64,000 bases of DNA, taken from Nakamurella leprariae. Lineage in GTDB: Bacteria; Actinomycetota; Actinomycetes; Mycobacteriales; Nakamurellaceae. The stretch covers positions 1 through 64,000 of the forward strand of contig NZ_JAERWK010000008.1 of assembly GCF_016918035.1 (NCBI RefSeq), read 5' to 3'. Shown here piece after piece: positions 10,383-18,735 of the stretch (position 1 is the first letter of the stretch; each line of letters starts with the position of its first letter). The notes under the pieces are model-generated. The model had not been told where the DNA came from and searched no databases. It saw nothing but the letters and a program-made list of their open reading frames with translations. The position numbers and the translations under genes are program-made.

Positions 10383-10697
10383 CGAGGCGCTACCGTCGTG
10401 CCCGGCGTGATTCGTTCCGGTGATGGCACGCCCCGCCCGGGTGAACTGCACCCGTTCGGGCCGTCAGACTTGTCCGGACGGCCCACGCTGTGCCAACCAT
10501 CGAGTGCTCACCGCTCGAACAACAGTTCCGATCCGCGCAACGGGCGTGATGCACACACGTCCGTGTACGGGCCGAACCAGCACGCCGAACACGGGCTGGC
10601 CGAACGAGGAGGGAGTCCGGGTGGCGTTGCGACGTCCGACCGGTCGACGGACCGACGGATCGTGGTGCTCCACGATGCGACACGGCGAGGTCGCCCC
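10383..10697. other. 315-bp gap between flippase and polytopic membrane protein
   Basis: The frame of the downstream gene is open through this gap, but its translation (Arg/Thr/Asn-rich, no conserved look) is unlike a membrane protein. I see no separate gene. The gap probably carries a promoter for the next pair of genes. Confidence 0.45.
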
Positions 10698-12950
10698 ATG
10701 GTGACCGACACCCGCACCGGCGCACGCGGCGTGGACCGGACGACCCCGGACGACCGGCCTGAGCCCGGGCCGCTGGGCCCCCGCCGGGAACTCGTCCGGG
10801 CCGCCCTGGTCGGCGCCGCACTGCTGGCCGCCCTGGTGCCCCTGATCGCCTCGGTCGACGTCGCCTTCACCGGACGCGCGGTCCTGGCCACCCTCTTCAT
10901 GATCGGGGTGCCCGGTGTCCCCGTCGCACTGGCGTTCCGGCTGCCGTCGGCGCTGCTGACCACCGCGCTGGCCGTGGCGACCAGCTTCTGCGTCCACATC
11001 GTGATGGCCACCATCGGCATCTACAGCGGCTGGTGGCACCCGGTGGGCGCGGCCTGGATCACCGCGGCGATCGGTCTGGCCGTCACTCCGCTGGCCTGGT
11101 GGCGGCACGCCGCCGGTCGGCGGTGGGCCCGGCCGACCCTGGCGGCCCTGCTGCCGCCGGACCGGCTGGTCGGTCTGGCCGGGCTGGCCGTGGCCGCGGG
11201 CCTGTGGTGGTGGGAGACGCGGCGCATCCCGCTGGACGACAGCGGGGCGCTGGGGCTGCTGCCCGAACTGAGCTGGCGGTACGTGCTGGCGTTGCTGGTG
11301 CTGGCCGCCGTGGTGGCGTTCGCGCTGGTGCGCCGACGGATCGACCACGTCGTGCTGACGGTGGCCGCTGCCCTGCTGGCCCTCATCGCCTTCGCCACCG
11401 TGGCGGTGACCGACGGCAACGGCAGCGTGCCGGTGGGCTGGGTGCACGTCGGCTTCATCCAGTACATCAGCGACAACGGCGACGTCCCGGCCAGCTTCGA
11501 CGCCCGGTTCAGCTGGCCCGGCTTCTTCGCCGCCGCGGCGGAGCTGGTCACCCTGGGCGGCCTGCGGGACGCCAGCGGGCTGCTGGTGCTGGCTTCACCC
11601 GTCTACAACGTGCTGGCCATCCCGGCGCTGCTGGTGATCGGCCGGTTCGTCACCCGGTCCTGGCGCTGGTCGTGGGTCGCGGTGTTCATCTACCTGCTCG
11701 CCAACTGGTACCAGCAGGACTACTTCTCCCCGCAGGCCACCGCGTTGGTGTCCTACCTGGCGGTCATCGCCACCCTGCTCTGGCTGCTGGACGGGGCCGG
11801 GGTCCCCCGGCTGACCGGCGGGTTCGGATCCCGCATCCGGCAGGCGGTCACCCGGCTACCCGGGCTGCCCCCGTGGGTGTCCCCGCGCACCGGCCAGGCC
11901 CTGGGCCTGCTGCTCGCCTTCGTGATCGCCGGCCTCACCGTCGGCCACCAGCTGACCCCGATCAACCTGATCTTCTGCCTGGCCGGCTTCGCCGTCTGCG
12001 GGCTGATCCGGTACCGGATGCTGTGGCTGATCGCCGGCCTCGCCCTGGCGGGTTGGTTCAGCTACGGCGCCACCGACTTCTGGTTCGGCCACCTGCGCGG
12101 CATCGTCAGCGAGGTCGGGGCGGTCGGGAACGCGCTGGACTCCAGCGTGTCCGGGCGGCTCACCGGCAACGCGACGTACCAGCAGGCCCAGTACGTCCGG
12201 ATCGCCTGGTCCGGGTTGCTGTTCCTGGTCGGCGGGGTCGGCGCCTGGCTGTTGCGCCGCCGTCGCGAGGCGCTGCTGCTGGCCGGCCTGGCCTGCGCGC
12301 CGTTCGGGCTGCTGGCCGTGCAGAGCTACGGCGGCGAGGTCATCATCCGCTGCTTCCTGTACGCCACGCCGGTGCTGGCCGCGCTCGCCGCGGTGGCCCT
12401 GCGCGGCGGGGTCCGCGCGCTCGGCCGGGTCGGCGCACGCCGGTCCGCCGGGGGCACGGTGACGCACTCCCCCGCCACCGCCCGTCGGTCCCGGATCGTC
12501 TGGGCCGTCGTCTCGGTGCCGGTGCTGCTGGTCGCGGCGCTGGTGCTCACCTTCACCCGCGGGCTCAACGTCTCGTTCGAGCGGACCCCGCCCGCGCAGG
12601 TCGCCGTCGGGCACGAGCTCTACCAGCGCGCCCAGCCGGGCGACAGCATCGCGCTGGGGTACGGCACCGGACTGAGCCCGTCCCTGGACATCACCGAGAT
12701 CAGGGTGCGCTGGTTCACCCCGCTGCTCTGCGAGGGCGAACCCGCCCTGGCCTGCCTCGGCGACGACCCACCGCGTTTCGTCGTCGTCACCATCACCCAG
12801 CAGCAGTACGCCAACCTCTCGCAGGGCCTGCCCGAGGGCGAGATGTGGCGCTTCGCCGATGAACTGGTGGCCAGCGGCGTGTACCAGAAGGTCATCAGCG
12901 ACGGTGACGCCTGGCTGTTGGAACGACGGACGGAGGTGACGCCGGCATGA
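10698..12950 (+). CDS. Large polytopic membrane protein of the polysaccharide locus
   Basis: A 750-residue membrane protein from ATG 10698 (GAGG at 10687-10690 upstream). After a 30-residue hydrophilic leader it has many hydrophobic segments (at least 12), for example LVGAALLAALVPLIASVDV and ALLVLAAVVAFALV, a soluble-looking loop with WVHVGFIQYISDNGDVPAS and FDARFSWPGFFAA, then further membrane segments and an extracytoplasmic C-terminal domain of about 150 residues that contains GDSIALGYGTG and a CEGEPALACLGDDP cysteine pair. The layout resembles GT-C glycosyltransferases or polymerases of actinobacterial surface-polysaccharide loci, but I do not recognise the family. It overlaps the next gene by ATGA, so the two are translationally coupled. 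Confidence 0.8.
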   Translation: MVTDTRTGARGVDRTTPDDRPEPGPLGPRRELVRAALVGAALLAALVPLIASVDVAFTGRAVLATLFMIGVPGVPVALAFRLPSALLTTALAVATSFCVHIVMATIGIYSGWWHPVGAAWITAAIGLAVTPLAWWRHAAGRRWARPTLAALLPPDRLVGLAGLAVAAGLWWWETRRIPLDDSGALGLLPELSWRYVLALLVLAAVVAFALVRRRIDHVVLTVAAALLALIAFATVAVTDGNGSVPVGWVHVGFIQYISDNGDVPASFDARFSWPGFFAAAAELVTLGGLRDASGLLVLASPVYNVLAIPALLVIGRFVTRSWRWSWVAVFIYLLANWYQQDYFSPQATALVSYLAVIATLLWLLDGAGVPRLTGGFGSRIRQAVTRLPGLPPWVSPRTGQALGLLLAFVIAGLTVGHQLTPINLIFCLAGFAVCGLIRYRMLWLIAGLALAGWFSYGATDFWFGHLRGIVSEVGAVGNALDSSVSGRLTGNATYQQAQYVRIAWSGLLFLVGGVGAWLLRRRREALLLAGLACAPFGLLAVQSYGGEVIIRCFLYATPVLAALAAVALRGGVRALGRVGARRSAGGTVTHSPATARRSRIVWAVVSVPVLLVAALVLTFTRGLNVSFERTPPAQVAVGHELYQRAQPGDSIALGYGTGLSPSLDITEIRVRWFTPLLCEGEPALACLGDDPPRFVVVTITQQQYANLSQGLPEGEMWRFADELVASGVYQKVISDGDAWLLERRTEVTPA

Positions 12951-13474
12951 TCCACGCGATCACCACCTGGCTCGGCCTGGTGCTGTTCCTGGCCGCCGCG
13001 GTGTGCGCGCTGGCCGCCGACTTCCTGCGGCAGCCACTGAGCCCGGCGACCGGGTGGAAAACGACCACGGCGCGGCTCACGCGGGCTCGTCCGGTGCCCG
13101 TCGGCGGCCGTGGGTCCAGCACGTCGCTGACCGACGAGCTGCTGGCCGGACCGGAGTCCAACGGCCCGCCGATCCGGGCGGCCGACGACGAGACGCTGGG
13201 CGCCGTGGTCGGCCGGGCCGGTGGCGGCGACGAGCCGATCGATCGGGTGACCCATGATCCGACCCACGATCCGACCCACGATCGGACCCACGAGGCGACC
13301 GACGGTGCCGCCGGCCAGGGTGCGCCGACGGAAGACACCGGGGTCGCCGAGGACGGTCGCCGGGGCCGGCAGTCCCGGGCCGCCTGGGTGACCCGGCTCG
13401 GCCTGCTCGCCGTGGTGCTGGCCGTGCTGGCCGCGCTGGCCACGATCATCCGGTTCGTCGAGTTCACCTCCTGA
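12947..13474 (+). CDS. Small two-segment membrane protein coupled to the preceding gene
   Basis: 175 residues starting in an ATGA overlap with the stop of the large membrane protein, which fixes the start. An N-terminal hydrophobic segment (TTWLGLVLFLAAAVCALAA, about 6-24) and a C-terminal one (LGLLAVVLAVLAALATIIRF, about 150-169) enclose a hydrophilic middle with a tandem THDP motif (about residues 101-112). The middle is probably cytoplasmic or periplasmic linker. No family recognised; the tight coupling suggests an accessory subunit of the upstream membrane protein. Confidence 0.72.
   Translation: MIHAITTWLGLVLFLAAAVCALAADFLRQPLSPATGWKTTTARLTRARPVPVGGRGSSTSLTDELLAGPESNGPPIRAADDETLGAVVGRAGGGDEPIDRVTHDPTHDPTHDRTHEATDGAAGQGAPTEDTGVAEDGRRGRQSRAAWVTRLGLLAVVLAVLAALATIIRFVEFTS
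13247..13294 (+). repeat. 12-bp tandem repeat inside the small membrane protein gene
   Basis: About four imperfect copies of a GACCCACGATCC-like unit encode the residues THDPTHDPTHDRTHE. In-frame coding repeat; copy number may vary between strains. Confidence 0.7.
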
Positions 13475-13504
13475 GCGCAGCCAGGCCGGCCGGCACCGGG
13501 CGAG

Positions 13505-14508
13505 TCAGCGCTCGAGCTCCAGGACCGTTCCCAGGCCGACGTCGATCATGATCCGGTCACCGATCGGCGCCGCCAACGGCACGTCGACGGGATACAACTG
13601 AGCCATCGCGGTGCAGGTCGCGCTGAAGTCGCCGATCGTCGCGACGGCCACGGTGAAGGTGTGAGCCGTCTCCACGGTCTGCGTGGTGAACCCCTGGTGA
13701 CACGGCGCCGTCCCACCCGCGACGAGCACTCGCACGGACGCCGGGCCGGTGATCCGCGCTTCACCCAGCTCGGGAGCGAACCCGGCGACTCCCGTCGCCT
13801 CGGTGAGACCCGGCACGGCGTCGACGGTCAGCAGATGGTCCGGGGCCACCGCGACGCGGGCCAGCCGGGCCGGCGTCCCGGCGATGGTGAACTCCCAGGC
13901 TGGGACCACCGCCTCGCCGTACGCGGTGGCCAGCGTCATCTCGCCGAACACCGGGTCGACGAGCGTCACGCTGCAGCCGCCGCAGTCCTGCCCGTTCCCA
14001 CCGGCGCGCAGAGCCTCCACCGTCGCGGCCGCATCGATCACCGGAACCACGGCGTCGTCCCGTCCAGGTGTCCGGACCACGCCCGTGGCGGGGGCGCCGA
14101 GATCGACTGAGGCGAACTCCACCGCGCCGGCGGCGAGCGCCGTCTGAGCGTCTCCGCTCGTGTGCCACTGCGACCAGTCGCCGCGTCTTGCCACAGCCCG
14201 AACGGATGTCCGCCCTGGCCGGCCGGGATGACCGCCCCGTCGGGGGCACCCTGCACTGCCGCGTCCCACGCGGCCAGGACTGCATTCGTCAGGTCGAGGG
14301 GTGCACGTGCGGTGCTGGCCACCGAGCCGCCCGCGGTGCTGGTCACGTCACGTCCCGGCGACGATCCGACGGTGCGGTCGGTGGATACCGTGGTCAACGC
14401 GGCATCCGTCGTGTCGATCCCGGTGCCGGTTCCGATCGACGCGGCGCAGGCCGGCAGGAGCAGCATGCCGGCGATGAGACCGATCAGCGACCTGACTGGT
14501 ACCCGCAT
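13505..14508 (-). pseudogene. Frameshifted secreted lipoprotein gene
   Basis: The 5' part starts at ATG 14508 (GGGAG ribosome site) and encodes a lipoprotein signal peptide: basic start, LIGLIAGMLLLPAC lipobox with the lipid-bearing Cys, then a Ser/Thr-rich linker and a segment ending HPFGLWQDA. Near 14175-14200 good codon usage switches to another frame, which continues as GDWSQWHTSGDAQTALAAG through to a stop at 13505, with two close cysteines in QDCGGCSV. Adding one G in the GG of the GCGGCG stretch would restore one product of about 333 residues. It is either a genuine frameshift or a one-base sequence error. The family is not recognised; membrane-anchored, outside the cell. The neighbouring polysaccharide genes suggest an envelope role. 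Confidence 0.7.
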
Positions 14509-14697
14509 GGCTGCACTCCCCTGACGTCGACCCGGATGGGTTCGGTCCGTCCACGCGGTCCGCGATGGATGGACGGTCACGACGGGCCGCCGGGTTGCAT
14601 CATCGCGAGCGATCGTCCGAGCGCGAGGGGGGCCTGGACGACACAGCCGCCGCCAGCGTGGAGCGGTGCATCGCCGCCGTGATCGGCGAGGGGTCCG

Positions 14698-17253
14698 TCA
14701 GGCGGTGCGGAAGACCTCGATCTCGGCCAGCCCGACGTTCTTGGTCGTGCTGGCCACCTGGGTCACGGTGAACCGGATGGACGTCGTCGACTTCGCCGGG
14801 AACGAGACCGTCAGCGCCGAACCGTCGTTCGGCAGCTGTCCGACCGCGACGGTGGATCCGTCCGAGAAGCGCAGCGTGCCGGCCAAGATCCGATCGTCGG
14901 CGTTCGGCCGGTCGTACAGCACGACCCGGTCGACCCGGACCGCGGAGGCCCACGCCAAGTTGAACCAGGAGTTGGCCCGGCCACCGGTGGTGACCCACTC
15001 CCGGCTGGCGTCACCCGGGTACCCGTCCTTGACACCGTCGACCGCCTTGGCGGCCGTCTGCCCGTCCGCGGTGTTCTGCGACGACGCGGTCACCGTGGCC
15101 TGCCCGGCCACGTTCACGGCGTCCGACGCCGGCGGCGTGGTGGTCGTGGGGGTGGTCGGCGTGGTCGTGGTCGGCGGGTTGGTGGTGGGCGTCGTGGTCG
15201 GCGGGTTGGTGGTGGTCGGCGGCGGAGTGCTGGTGCCGGCGGTCAGCACCTGCATCTCGGCCAGGCCGACGTTCCGGGTGGTTCCGGACACCTGGGTGAT
15301 GGTGAACCGGATCGACGTCGTCGACTCGGCCGGGAAGGAGACCGTCAGCGGGGATCCGTCGTTGGGCAACTGCCCGACCGCGACGGTGGACCCGTCGGAG
15401 AAGCGCAGCGTCCCGGCGAGGATCTGGTCGTCGGCGTTGGGGCGGTCGTGCAGCACCACCCGGTCCACCTGCACCGCGGACGGCCAGGCCAGGTTCAGCC
15501 ACGAGTTGGCCCGGCCACCGGTGGTGGCCCACTCCCGGGCGAAGTCACCCGGGTACCCGTCGGCCACGCCGTCGACCGCCTTGGGTGCGGTCTGCCCGTC
15601 GGCCGTGTTCTGTGACGACGCGGTCGCCGTCGACTGCGGGGCGACGTTCAGTCCTCCGGAGCCGGGCGGCGGTGTGGTGGGTGGCGTCGTGGTGGGCGGG
15701 GTCGTCGTGGGCGGAGTCGTCGGCGGCGTGGTGGTGGGCGGAGTCGTCGGCGGCGTGGTGGTGGGCGGAGTCGTCGGCGGCGTGGTGGTGGGCGGAGTCG
15801 TCGGCGGCGTGGTGGTGGGCGGGGTCGTCCCGGTGGCCAGCACCTGGAACTCGGCCAGCCCGATGTTCAGCGTGGTGCTGGACACCTGGGTCACGGTGAA
15901 CCGGATGGACGTCGTCGACTTCGCGGGGAACGAGACCGTCAGCGCCGAACCGTCGTTCGGCAGCTGTCCGACCGCGACGGTGGATCCGTCCGAGAAGCGC
16001 AGCGTGCCGGCCAGGATCCGATCGTCGGCGTTGGGTCGGTCGTGCAGCACCACCCGGTCCACGCGCACCGCCGGGTTCCACGCCAGGTTGAGCCAGGAGT
16101 TGGCCCGGCCACCCGCCGTGGCCCACTCCCGGGACACGTCGCCCGGATAGCCGTCGGCGACGCCGTCGACCGCCTTGGCGGCGGTCTGCCCGTCCGCGGT
16201 GTTCTGCGAGGACGCGGTCACCGTGGCCTGACCGGCCACGTTGGTGCCACCGGACGTGGGCGGGGTCGTCGTCGGCGGGGTGGTCGTCGGCGGGGTCGTG
16301 GGAGGTGTCGTGGTGGGCGGGACCTGTCCCGGTTCCTGATCACTGCCGGGCACCGTGTGGCTGCGGGTCAGCCACTGGGCCTCCGGCTTGCCGGCGCAGG
16401 CGGCCACCGTCTGGCATTCCCGCCAGTCGAAGGGGGCGTAGGTGTAGTAGGCGCTGGACTTGGCCTGCGCGTCGGCGGCGGACAGGTTGGCCGACTCGTA
16501 CACCGTCGGGTAGCCGCGGTAGCCCAGCAACGCGGCCGACGGGGCGTACTGCTGGCGGATCTGCTCGGCCAGGTAGGCCACCGTGTAGTGGTCGCTGTGG
16601 TCGCCGTCGCCGTAGTGCCCGTCGAAGTCCAGGGTTCGGATCACGGTGGGCGTCGACGCGGTGACGATCGCGCCGACCGCGGTCCGCAGCTGTGCCAGCG
16701 TGTAGGTGGCGGTCCGGTCGACGGCGCGGATGCTGGTGATCGCACCGGACCACAGCTTCTGCAGGCTGGCGTACTGGCTGCGGCTCCCGCCGCTGCCATC
16801 CATCATCCCGTCGGGTAGACGCATCCAGACGGTGGAGACCTTCGGGTTGGCCGACAGGGTGTTCATCACCACGGGGCGCCCACCGGCCGGCGCGGTACCG
16901 CTGGTCCACTGGTTGGCGACCCCGGCCATCTGCGCGTACGCGGCGAGCACGCCGGCCTCGCGCGACATCCAGTAGTAGGAGTCGTCGTTCGCGTCACCGG
17001 AGGTGAGGAACACCGTGCGGACGCACTTCCCGGCCTTGATGTCCTTGATGATGGCCGGGTTGACGAAGAACAGGTCATCGTCCGGGTGGGCGACGATGCT
17101 GACCGTCGACCCGGCCGGGCACGCCGCCGGCGCGGCGGCAGCCTCGGCGTCGGGGTTCTGGATCCGGATCAGGACGACCGCCACGAGGGCAAGCACCACC
17201 CCGATCGAGAGCAGCTGCGGGCGGCGTCGTCGAGGCGTCGCGGCGGTGTTCAT
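14698..17253 (-). CDS. Secreted PIG-L-type deacetylase with three C-terminal F5/8C-like modules
   Basis: An 851-residue exported protein. An Arg-rich start and a hydrophobic segment (LLSIGVVLALVAVVLI) form a signal peptide or anchor. The catalytic PIG-L/LmbE domain (about 45-310) has the zinc motif AHPDDD (55-60; the usual last residue is Glu) and a later DHSDHYT histidine pair. Family enzymes remove N-acetyl groups from sugars such as GlcNAc. Three near-identical discoidin-like modules of about 138 residues (about 337-472, 534-672 and 712-851) are joined by Thr/Pro linkers and each contains TASSQNTADGQTA and NADDRILAGTLRFSDGST-like segments. They probably bind glycans. ATG 17253 follows AAGAAGAG; an ATG at 17286 with GGGGGAGG only 3 bases away is an alternative. 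A likely role is trimming or de-N-acetylating the locus polysaccharide. Confidence 0.88.
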   Translation of the reverse strand: MNTAATPRRRRPQLLSIGVVLALVAVVLIRIQNPDAEAAAAPAACPAGSTVSIVAHPDDDLFFVNPAIIKDIKAGKCVRTVFLTSGDANDDSYYWMSREAGVLAAYAQMAGVANQWTSGTAPAGGRPVVMNTLSANPKVSTVWMRLPDGMMDGSGGSRSQYASLQKLWSGAITSIRAVDRTATYTLAQLRTAVGAIVTASTPTVIRTLDFDGHYGDGDHSDHYTVAYLAEQIRQQYAPSAALLGYRGYPTVYESANLSAADAQAKSSAYYTYAPFDWRECQTVAACAGKPEAQWLTRSHTVPGSDQEPGQVPPTTTPPTTPPTTTPPTTTPPTSGGTNVAGQATVTASSQNTADGQTAAKAVDGVADGYPGDVSREWATAGGRANSWLNLAWNPAVRVDRVVLHDRPNADDRILAGTLRFSDGSTVAVGQLPNDGSALTVSFPAKSTTSIRFTVTQVSSTTLNIGLAEFQVLATGTTPPTTTPPTTPPTTTPPTTPPTTTPPTTPPTTTPPTTPPTTTPPTTTPPTTPPPGSGGLNVAPQSTATASSQNTADGQTAPKAVDGVADGYPGDFAREWATTGGRANSWLNLAWPSAVQVDRVVLHDRPNADDQILAGTLRFSDGSTVAVGQLPNDGSPLTVSFPAESTTSIRFTITQVSGTTRNVGLAEMQVLTAGTSTPPPTTTNPPTTTPTTNPPTTTTPTTPTTTTPPASDAVNVAGQATVTASSQNTADGQTAAKAVDGVKDGYPGDASREWVTTGGRANSWFNLAWASAVRVDRVVLYDRPNADDRILAGTLRFSDGSTVAVGQLPNDGSALTVSFPAKSTTSIRFTVTQVASTTKNVGLAEIEVFRTA
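15721..15828 (-). repeat. Four 27-bp tandem repeats coding a Thr/Pro linker
   Basis: Units at 15721-15747, 15748-15774 and 15775-15801 are identical and 15802-15828 differs by one base. Each encodes nine residues of the T/P linker between the first and second C-terminal modules of the deacetylase. The neighbouring linkers (about 15130-15230 and 16250-16320) carry looser versions. Confidence 0.9.
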
Positions 17254-17313
17254 GGTCTCTTCTTCCGGATCGTCCGTGCCATGCACCTCCCCCGGTGCGC
17301 GGCTCCAAGGCGG

Positions 17314-18735
17314 TCAGGCCGTGCGGCGCCAGGCGACCGGTCGACCGGTCACATCCGACGCAGCGGCGGAGGGAGCCGTCGTGCGTCCGGTGGGGAGGGT
17401 GTTCAGGTGGCCGCGGTCCCAGCGCCGGTTGGCCCGGCGGCTGCGCAGGTACGCCAGCGGACCGGACGGCATGCCGCGGAGTTCGCTGGCCAGCAGCTGC
17501 CTCGGGTAGCCGTGGTCCACCTCGGGCTCGGACGTCGCGGTCGACGCGGTGACCTCGGGCTCCGCCCCGCCGCGCACCCGGGCCAGACTCTGCGCGGTGA
17601 ACCGGTGCGCCGCGTTGGGCAGCGCCGCGGCCAGTGCGAGCAGGTGGCGCCCGTCGTGGCGGATCAGCGAGGTCAGCATGGCGGTGAAGCCGAGTCCGTT
17701 GCCGTGCAACTGGTGCAGCAGTTCGGGGACCTCACGGCGATGCCGGTGGTGCACGACGGACGCCGGCTCGAAACCGATCGACCCGCCGTTGAACAGCACC
17801 GCGATGAGCGCGGCGAGATCCTCCCCGCCGCGGGCGGCCGTCCCGGTCCCGAGCGACACGTCGAAGCCGCCGATCCGGCGCAGCGTGGAGCGCCGGAAGG
17901 CCATGTTGGCCCCGGCGCCGTAGGCACCGACGCCATAGACGGAGAACTCACGCTGCGACCGACCGTCCGCGCCACGGACCGAGACCCGGGCGCCGGACAG
18001 GGCCTTCCAGCGGGACGGGGACGCGTGCAGGGACACCGGCTCGAACGTGCGCTCGCCGCTGAAGCCGCCGTAGTACCGCTCGAACCAGATCTGGGCCGGC
18101 GTCTCGAGTTCCGCCGGCAGGATCATGCCGGTCACGGCGTCGAGCTCGGGCTCGACGGCGAACCGGCTGCCCAGCGCCCGCAGCCAGTTGGGGTCCACCC
18201 GCACGTCGTCGTCGGTGAAGGCGACGATCTCGCCGCGGGCGGCGGCCACCCCGGCGTTGCGGGCCGCGGAGATCCCGGGCCGCAGCGCCCGGGCCACGCG
18301 CACCTGGGCGAACCGGGCGACCAGCTCGTCCAACGGGTCGTCCGCCGGCCGGTGGGACCGGTTGTCCACCAGGATGAACTCGACGTCGGGGTAGTCGACG
18401 GCCCGGAACCCGTCCAACAGCAACTGCAGATCGACGACGCGCGAGACCATGGTCGGGACGACGACCGAGATGGACGGCAGGGCCCCGTCGGCGACGCGGA
18501 CATCGCCGACGGGACGGCGGATCTCGCCGGCCGCGGCGGCGACGTCGTCCCGCAGCACGTCGGCGGGCCGACGCAGGTCGAACTCGCGCGCCTCGCGCGG
18601 GATCCCGCTCTGGCGGAAGACCACGAGGGCGGTGTCGTAGCCGGTGGTGCGACTGAGGTCGACGGCCGGACGCTCCACGTCGACCGAGACCACGCTGACG
18701 GGCGTGGGTCCGGGGGCGGTCACCACGGACTTCAC
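17314..18735 (-). CDS. Glycosyltransferase family 2
   Basis: A 473-residue protein starting at GTG 18735, in a GTGA overlap with the stop of the upstream glycosyltransferase gene, which decides the start. An N-terminal region of about 90 residues precedes the GT-A fold: ISVVVPTMVSRVVDLQLLL, the EFILVDNRS strand, GISAARNAGVAAARGEIVAF and the metal-binding TDDDV motif, then GANMAFRRSTLRRIGGFD and a GGEDLAALIAVLFNGGSI segment matching the acceptor-side ED motif. It probably adds a sugar to a polysaccharide or glycolipid on the cytoplasmic side. A C-terminal tail of about 120 residues is unassigned. It lies upstream of the secreted deacetylase on the same strand. Confidence 0.88.
   Translation of the reverse strand: MKSVVTAPGPTPVSVVSVDVERPAVDLSRTTGYDTALVVFRQSGIPREAREFDLRRPADVLRDDVAAAAGEIRRPVGDVRVADGALPSISVVVPTMVSRVVDLQLLLDGFRAVDYPDVEFILVDNRSHRPADDPLDELVARFAQVRVARALRPGISAARNAGVAAARGEIVAFTDDDVRVDPNWLRALGSRFAVEPELDAVTGMILPAELETPAQIWFERYYGGFSGERTFEPVSLHASPSRWKALSGARVSVRGADGRSQREFSVYGVGAYGAGANMAFRRSTLRRIGGFDVSLGTGTAARGGEDLAALIAVLFNGGSIGFEPASVVHHRHRREVPELLHQLHGNGLGFTAMLTSLIRHDGRHLLALAAALPNAAHRFTAQSLARVRGGAEPEVTASTATSEPEVDHGYPRQLLASELRGMPSGPLAYLRSRRANRRWDRGHLNTLPTGRTTAPSAAASDVTGRPVAWRRTA

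Noticed and set aside
15670-15832. Regular repeats resembling a CRISPR array
   Set aside because: Units are contiguous 27-bp copies with no spacers and encode a Thr/Pro linker in frame.
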